Made by a program: the position numbers and the translations under genes. Below the pieces are notes generated by a model. The model was not told the origin of the DNA, did not search any database, and worked only from the letters and a program-made list of their open reading frames with translations. Positions 6,726 to 10,245 of a stretch of 10,245 bases of DNA are shown piece by piece (within the stretch, counting starts at the first letter, position 1; each line of letters begins with the position of its first letter). This DNA comes from Gammaproteobacteria bacterium (GTDB lineage Bacteria > Pseudomonadota > Gammaproteobacteria > Comchoanobacterales > Comchoanobacteraceae): the NCBI GenBank assembly GCA_029243665.1, contig JAQWRO010000010.1:1-10245 (forward strand), written 5' to 3'.

Positions 6726-7916
6726 TTATAATCCGAAGTCGCTGTTTAACAATTTATCAAATTCTTCGGTAGACATCATGTTTTTTGCGTTAGTATTTTT
6801 TACAGGAGTCGATGTATCGCTAACTGGAGATGATGATCTACTAGGGAACAGATTCGCGCTTTCGTCAGTTGACGATGACTTAGATCTGCTCCCTGAGTCA
6901 TGCTTAGAAAAAAGTGTATCACCGTTTAATAGTTCTGATTGAACAAGGGGTGATGGTCCATCAACTTTTTCAGCAGTCTTAATTTCAATTGATGCTACAA
7001 ATTGAGACAACAGAAGAGTAGCAGATTGAGCACTTTCTTCGCCACCTTCTTGATTAAGCTTGTCCCAAGCCTCCGTCAAACCTTGACAAACGTCTACATC
7101 TACGTCATCATCTACGTCATCATCTAATTCACCATTTAAGTCAACACGCCCTATTTCTAGCGCTTTTTTATCATTGAATTGAATAATATAATTTACAAAA
7201 CCTTTATGGCTGATAAAATCATTTACATCTTTTAAAGAGTATTCTCTCACAGGCTTAATTTGTTCACCTACGATAACGGCATTGTCAGGATCCTTTTCCT
7301 CAGTAAAGAATGTATCTTTAAATAAACGACATGCCGAACCTATAAAAATCATTAATGGACTGGTTACAAATAAAGCAGCACCTATAATAATTTCGACCAC
7401 ATGTCCAATGATATCAAACGGCACTTTTAAGACAAGCCATGCAAAGGTATTAAGAATTATGTGATACCATGGCTGGTTTTTTACATTTGGTACATCCCAA
7501 AATTCCTTATCATTAAGTTCACCTGTAAACAATCTTACAAATGGCTCAACAACCAAGTGATACATGACGTAACTTGAAAATAAACGGACTGGATAAACAA
7601 CCATATCTTGAAAATATTGCCACAAGCTACCTAAATAATTTAAAACACCATTGATAACTGAATTCAATACTCCCCATGAGGTATATTCAACATTTGGTTT
7701 TGATTTTTCATTAAAAACTTCATAAACATCATTGCTCACAATTTTATATGCTCTAAAAGCACTCGAAAAACTCGTACCCAAGTCTGAAAAATTAAAACCC
7801 CCTGGTAATCTTTTATTTAATTCTTCTTCATCATAGCCACATGCATGGATATACCTTGCTGGCATAAATTTGTCTAATGTTGTTGCTTTATTTAATTTTA
7901 ATTCGTATCGCTTCAT
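6726..7916 (-). CDS. unrecognised membrane-associated protein with Asp-rich and Ser-rich segments (396 aa)
   Basis: I do not recognise this protein. The start is well supported: AGGAG lies 9 bases upstream of the ATG and a strong promoter lies before that. Residues 1-80 are soluble; 82-130 is an aromatic, moderately hydrophobic region; a polar linker (GELNDKEFWDVPNVKNQPW) ends at Trp150; 151-198 is strongly hydrophobic with Pro166 and Pro187, likely a membrane hairpin. The rest is soluble: an Asp/Val run at 265-276 encoded by a 12-bp DNA repeat, then a Ser/Thr-rich disordered part (~340-372) and the tail STEEFDKLLNSDFGL. An acidic pair followed by a hydrophobic end is reminiscent of Dot/Icm type IV secretion signals (E-block), but this is suggestive only. 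It heads a two-gene unit with the 346-aa protein. Confidence 0.84.
   Translation of the reverse strand: MKRYELKLNKATTLDKFMPARYIHACGYDEEELNKRLPGGFNFSDLGTSFSSAFRAYKIVSNDVYEVFNEKSKPNVEYTSWGVLNSVINGVLNYLGSLWQYFQDMVVYPVRLFSSYVMYHLVVEPFVRLFTGELNDKEFWDVPNVKNQPWYHIILNTFAWLVLKVPFDIIGHVVEIIIGAALFVTSPLMIFIGSACRLFKDTFFTEEKDPDNAVIVGEQIKPVREYSLKDVNDFISHKGFVNYIIQFNDKKALEIGRVDLNGELDDDVDDDVDVDVCQGLTEAWDKLNQEGGEESAQSATLLLSQFVASIEIKTAEKVDGPSPLVQSELLNGDTLFSKHDSGSRSKSSSTDESANLFPSRSSSPVSDTSTPVKNTNAKNMMSTEEFDKLLNSDFGL
7099..7126 (-). repeat. 12-bp tandem repeat coding for Asp/Val
   Basis: On the plus strand TCTACGTCATCA occurs twice in a row (7099-7110, 7111-7122) and begins a third time (TCTA); a half unit TCTACA precedes it at 7093. 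Being a multiple of three, it keeps the 396-aa frame open and encodes a D/V run. Unit number may vary between strains by slippage. Confidence 0.8.
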
Positions 7917-7925
7917 AGAATTTAA

Positions 7926-7974
7926 CTCCTAGATCATTATTTATACATAATAACAACATATCATCAGTTGTCAA
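7926..7974 (-). promoter_or_regulatory. strong sigma70-type promoter and RBS for the 396-aa/346-aa gene pair
   Basis: On the minus strand a perfect -35 TTGACA (7974-7969) is followed after 16 bases by TATTAT (7952-7947), five of six to the -10 consensus. A second -10-like TATAAA lies at 7945-7940. Transcription would start near 7940, leaving a ~24-base leader with AGGAG at 7930-7926, 9 bases before the ATG. The first two Ts of the -35 belong to the T-tract of the preceding terminator. Confidence 0.62.
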
Positions 7975-8003
7975 AAAAAAAGAGGTCCTAAGACCTCTTT
8001 TTT
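7973..8003 (-). terminator. intrinsic terminator of the 353-aa gene (bidirectional form)
   Basis: The stem GAGGTC/GACCTC (7982-7987 with 7992-7997) has a 4-base loop and is flanked by nine As on the left and six Ts on the right, which can lengthen the stem by A-T pairs. Read on the minus strand it gives a GC-rich hairpin followed by nine Ts, 15 bases after the stop of the 353-aa gene. This is the clearest terminator in the window. Confidence 0.9.
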
Positions 8004-8017
8004 CAGGTAAAGTTAAA

Positions 8018-9079
8018 CTATGATGCTTCTACAGCAGGACGATATAAAGTAAGATCAGCAAAATCTACTTTATTGCCTTTATCAGCACCGAACAACCCTG
8101 CTTCTTTAGATAAAGTCATCGCACGTAATTTTTGTGTACCATCAACACCGTTAAATAGATTTATAAAGCTATCAACAGTTTCGTCGACTTTAGTTTCATC
8201 TTTAGAACCTAGTTCATCATCGATATCACTTATATCTGATTCAGACTCTTTTTTCTTAACTACTAACTTTTTAGCATCATCAAGAGTCACTTCAACACTC
8301 TCTGGAGCTTTAGCTTTAACATCATCAATGATTTCAAAATCTACAAAAGTTACAACACCATATAATGTTTCAACAAATGCTTTGTAAGCTTCTTGGTGAT
8401 TATCAACAAGGGCTTTAATAGCTTCTTTATCGCCATCAGCTGGGATTACATCAGTATTCTTACCAAATTGACGATTTAAAAGATAATGAATTGGTTTTGT
8501 TACAATATAGAAAAGGTCCAAAACATCATGAACTAAGCCCAATGCGCTATCAGTGATTGAAAGCACAGTTGTTAATAACAAAGCACCAAAATCAAGTACA
8601 AAATTATAAGTACCTTTTACAGCGTTCTTCAAGCCCCAATTTTGTCTACCAGGTTTTGTTATGACTCTGTGAGCCAATTCAACTGCTGCATAGCCGACAA
8701 CAGCGAATATTGATAAAACATGAGCAGAAATATTACCAAAAGTGTTTATATAATGTTGTCTATCAAAACCATTTAGAAGCTCGCTCTTATCAAAACCAGC
8801 ATCATTTTTACCTTCTCTGAAAGAAGTCATATCAGACCAAATTGCTGTAAGCTCACTACCTGTACGCGCAAGCTTTCTCATCATGAAGTATCTACTAAAG
8901 AAACCAGTCGTTGTTGTTTCTGCAGTGTGGTAAATTTTACCATCCATTTTGAAAACTGGATTATCTTTTTCATTAGTTTTATCACTAGGTGTTACTAGTT
9001 TTTCAAAGATATTTTTTACGAATTCATCTGTTTTAGAATCTTTTGATTGTCCTACAACCAAATCCAAAATTGCTGTCAT
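8018..9079 (-). CDS. unrecognised membrane-associated protein with acidic C-terminal part (353 aa)
   Basis: I do not recognise this protein. The ATG at 9079 is chosen because AGAGG lies 8 bases upstream; the in-frame GTG three codons earlier sits within that Shine-Dalgarno. Residues 1-~115 are soluble. A hydrophobic segment ~117-137 (NISAHVLSIFAVVGYAAVEL) is followed by a basic linker THR-type turn with KPGRQNW ending at Trp148, then a long hydrophobic or amphipathic stretch ~157-201 (LDFGALLLTTVLSITDSALG, DLFYIVTKPIHYLL). The remainder is soluble, with a Lys block followed by an acidic Ser/Asp stretch (~277-302) that is probably disordered. No signal peptide. The W-linker-hydrophobic layout matches the two genes downstream. 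It seems to be a single-gene transcript, with a promoter candidate upstream and a strong terminator right after. Function unknown; an exported or membrane-inserted effector is one possibility. Confidence 0.85.
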   Translation of the reverse strand: MTAILDLVVGQSKDSKTDEFVKNIFEKLVTPSDKTNEKDNPVFKMDGKIYHTAETTTTGFFSRYFMMRKLARTGSELTAIWSDMTSFREGKNDAGFDKSELLNGFDRQHYINTFGNISAHVLSIFAVVGYAAVELAHRVITKPGRQNWGLKNAVKGTYNFVLDFGALLLTTVLSITDSALGLVHDVLDLFYIVTKPIHYLLNRQFGKNTDVIPADGDKEAIKALVDNHQEAYKAFVETLYGVVTFVDFEIIDDVKAKAPESVEVTLDDAKKLVVKKKESESDISDIDDELGSKDETKVDETVDSFINLFNGVDGTQKLRAMTLSKEAGLFGADKGNKVDFADLTLYRPAVEAS

Positions 9080-9087
9080 AATTGGCA

Positions 9088-9092
9088 CCTCT
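9088..9092 (-). promoter_or_regulatory. Shine-Dalgarno deciding the 353-aa gene start
   Basis: AGAGG on the minus strand, 8 bases before ATG 9079. The competing GTG at 9088 overlaps it and so has no ribosome site of its own. Confidence 0.7.
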
Positions 9093-9127
9093 ATTTATTT
9101 ACGCAATTAAAAAAATTTAATATACTG

Positions 9128-9156
9128 ATAATAACGATACTAAAATAGAAATGCAA
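9128..9156 (-). promoter_or_regulatory. promoter candidate for the 353-aa gene
   Basis: Minus strand TTGCAT (9156-9151), a 17-base spacer, then TATTAT (9133-9128). The -10 is identical to that of the promoter before the 396-aa gene; the -35 keeps only TTG of the consensus. The leader would be about 40 bases. No terminator is visible between the 303-aa gene and this site, so read-through is also possible. Confidence 0.45.
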
Positions 9157-9179
9157 GTGTTTATAATTTCATATGGCAA

Positions 9180-10091
9180 TCATCTTCTTCTTGAATATAT
9201 TGTGGGTAGATAGCCTTTAATCTGCTGCTTTATTTCATTTTCAGCTGTTTTCAAGTTTTCAGGACGATCATTTTTTAGCTTTACATTTAATTCTTCCATT
9301 TTTTTGTTATTATCTGTAAGTGTTCCTTCTTTTTCATCTTTTTCATCTTTTACCAAGTTACCTTTATTACTTAATCGAATACCTTCATCTAAATATGCCA
9401 CATCTAATTTGTAACAAGCTTCAACGTATTTCACAGCCTTTTTAGCACTACCACTAAACACTTCATTTTCACCAATTTTAAAAGTAATTTTAAATTCATC
9501 CCCCAGAACAGCTCTACATTTCATTGCAAAAGACAACTGTGCGCCAAGAATGATCTGTTTATCACTACTGCCTCCTGTTTCAAAATTATCAAACTCAAAA
9601 CATAAGCCAACATCCTTACTTTCTTCTAATACTTTGGAGTTAAGCACTATATCATCAATTAAGTCTAGGTAAGTATTGCATTCAAAATCCTTTATTTGAA
9701 AGGAGCCTTTCACAGTTGCAGCATCTATTTTACTGTACTTTTTTTCCAATAAAAATTTTAAATATTTATTGCTGTATTTTCGCAAAGATTTATTTCCCTG
9801 AATGAATAATGTCGCTAATTTTTTGTTATTTTTGTTATTTTTGTTATCATACAAAAACACTCTAATTCTTGGAGCTTTTTTATTAAAAGCTTTTTGTTTC
9901 TCTTCTGATTCAGCTAGGCCTACACGTGCCAGTTCAGCTTGAGTTTCCGGATTTTTTTTTCCTGCTATCGATTCTGATGAAACGGCATCTTCAGGTCCAG
10001 GTTTAATCTCTCTGTCTTTTTTTTTACTTTCGGCTGTTAGACCGAGTCTAATCTGTTTATAATCATTATCTTTATTTTCATCTTCACCCAT
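9180..10091 (-). CDS. unrecognised Lys/Glu-rich soluble protein (303 aa)
   Basis: I do not recognise this protein. GGAGAGG lies 7 bases before ATG 10091, which is preferred over the ATG two codons earlier (10097) that almost abuts it. No signal peptide or membrane segment. The first ~75 residues are charged and likely disordered, and contain two similar segments, IRLGLTAESKKK (14-25) and ARVGLAESEEKQK (55-67). A folded core is likely from ~76 to ~240: strands such as RIRVFLYD, LATLFIQGN, VGLCFEFDNF, EFKITFKIGENEVFSG, and a helix AKKAVKYVEACYKLD. The last 60 residues are again charged (KDEKDEKE) and end YSRRR. Two short in-frame 9-bp DNA repeats add NNK and KDE units. Very AT-rich with Lys/Asn codons. 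It may be co-transcribed with the clipped gene upstream. A cytosolic or secreted partner of its neighbours is conceivable, but nothing shows it. Confidence 0.8.
   Translation of the reverse strand: MGEDENKDNDYKQIRLGLTAESKKKDREIKPGPEDAVSSESIAGKKNPETQAELARVGLAESEEKQKAFNKKAPRIRVFLYDNKNNKNNKKLATLFIQGNKSLRKYSNKYLKFLLEKKYSKIDAATVKGSFQIKDFECNTYLDLIDDIVLNSKVLEESKDVGLCFEFDNFETGGSSDKQIILGAQLSFAMKCRAVLGDEFKITFKIGENEVFSGSAKKAVKYVEACYKLDVAYLDEGIRLSNKGNLVKDEKDEKEGTLTDNNKKMEELNVKLKNDRPENLKTAENEIKQQIKGYLPTIYSRRR
9330..9347 (-). repeat. 9-bp tandem repeat, two units
   Basis: TTTTTCATC twice on the plus strand, encoding the KDEKDEKE run of the 303-aa protein in frame. Short, so may be chance in AT-rich Lys/Glu coding sequence. 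Confidence 0.6.
9820..9846 (-). repeat. 9-bp tandem repeat, three units
   Basis: TTTTTGTTA occurs three times without interruption on the plus strand. It encodes the NKNNKNNK run of the 303-aa protein (about residues 83-90). The unit length preserves frame, so copy number could change without breaking the gene. Confidence 0.85.
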
Positions 10092-10098
10092 ATTCATA

Positions 10099-10105
10099 CC
10101 TCTCC
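10099..10105 (-). promoter_or_regulatory. Shine-Dalgarno deciding the 303-aa gene start
   Basis: GGAGAGG on the minus strand, 7 bases before ATG 10091 and only 1 base before ATG 10097, which favours the inner start. Confidence 0.65.
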
Positions 10106-10132
10106 AAACAAATGTCCCATCTCAATTTTTAA

Positions 10133-10245
10133 CTATGTAAACTTTGCTTTTATAATCTGATCTTTCGGCTCATTCGACACTTCCGGTGGTTTATAACTAT
10201 CAAGACTTTGCTGTGCCTCTGAGGCTGTTTCACTAGCTGTTGTTA
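10133..10245 (-). CDS. C-terminal end of an unidentified protein, clipped by the window edge
   Basis: One minus-strand frame is open from the right edge to TAG at 10135-10133, giving 36 residues that begin TTASETASEAQQSLDSYK and end IIKAKFT. The other two minus frames are closed within this stretch. The tail is Ser/Thr/Glu-rich and looks disordered, like the C-terminal parts of the neighbours. It ends 41 bases before the start of the 303-aa gene, so the two could share a transcript. Too little is visible to identify it, and a chance open frame cannot be excluded. Confidence 0.42.
   Translation of the reverse strand, partial: TTASETASEAQQSLDSYKPPEVSNEPKDQIIKAKFT

Noticed and set aside
7110..7145. 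EF-hand calcium loop in the Asp-rich run (VDLNGELDDDVDDD)
   Set aside because: The spacing of Asp residues, Gly6 and terminal Glu does not fit a 12-residue EF-hand loop, and flanking helices are not evident; the run arises from a DNA repeat.
7282..8387. Plus-strand open frames opposite the 396-aa and 353-aa genes, such as 8073-8387 (Ser-rich)
   Set aside because: The Ser-rich composition is the complement of the Asp/Glu/Lys-coding strand; the minus-strand genes have good RBS and promoter signals.
9300..9850. Repeats in the right part as a CRISPR array
   Set aside because: The repeats are 9 bp, directly adjacent with no spacers, and lie in frame inside a coding region.

Overview
The window looks like the chromosome of an AT-rich gammaproteobacterium. 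The housekeeping genes (LpoA, DolP-like BON lipoprotein, SspA, SspB, uL13, uS9, RsmG) are gammaproteobacterial in type. The low GC, together with a cluster of unrecognised, partly hydrophobic proteins that carry long charged or Ser/Thr-rich tails, recalls host-associated Legionellales (Legionella, Coxiella, Berkiella-like lineages). That placement is an inference; no marker in the window settles it.

Left part, envelope genes (1-2228). The 3' part of lpoA, the outer-membrane activator of a peptidoglycan synthase, runs off the left edge. A very small putative lipoprotein follows, and its stop overlaps the stop of a convergent dolP-like two-BON-domain lipoprotein gene. A plus-strand SDR oxidoreductase gene starts divergently from dolP and ends tail-to-tail inside rsmG.

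Middle part, translation and proteolysis operon (3073-5594, minus strand). The order of transcription is rplM, rpsI, sspA, sspB, rsmG. Neighbours are separated by 2 nt or overlap by 8 to 14 nt, so this is one tightly coupled operon. It makes two ribosomal proteins, an RNA-polymerase-associated stress regulator (SspA), the ClpXP adaptor (SspB) and the 16S rRNA m7G methyltransferase. uS9 has an unusual acidic insertion of about 27 residues.

Right part, accessory genes (5683-10245, minus strand). Four complete genes and one clipped gene encode proteins I do not recognise. Three of them (353, 396 and 346 aa) share a layout: a soluble N-terminus, one hydrophobic patch, a short polar linker ending near a Trp, a longer hydrophobic stretch, and a soluble C-terminus. 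I suspect they are diverged paralogues. The fourth (303 aa) is a Lys/Glu-rich soluble protein. Secreted or host-directed roles are possible but unproven. The 353-aa gene has its own promoter-like sequence and a strong intrinsic terminator. The next promoter starts inside that terminator's T-tract and drives the 396-aa and 346-aa genes, which are 2 nt apart.

No tRNA, rRNA, CRISPR array, transposase or integrase was seen. No gap between genes exceeds about 110 bases.
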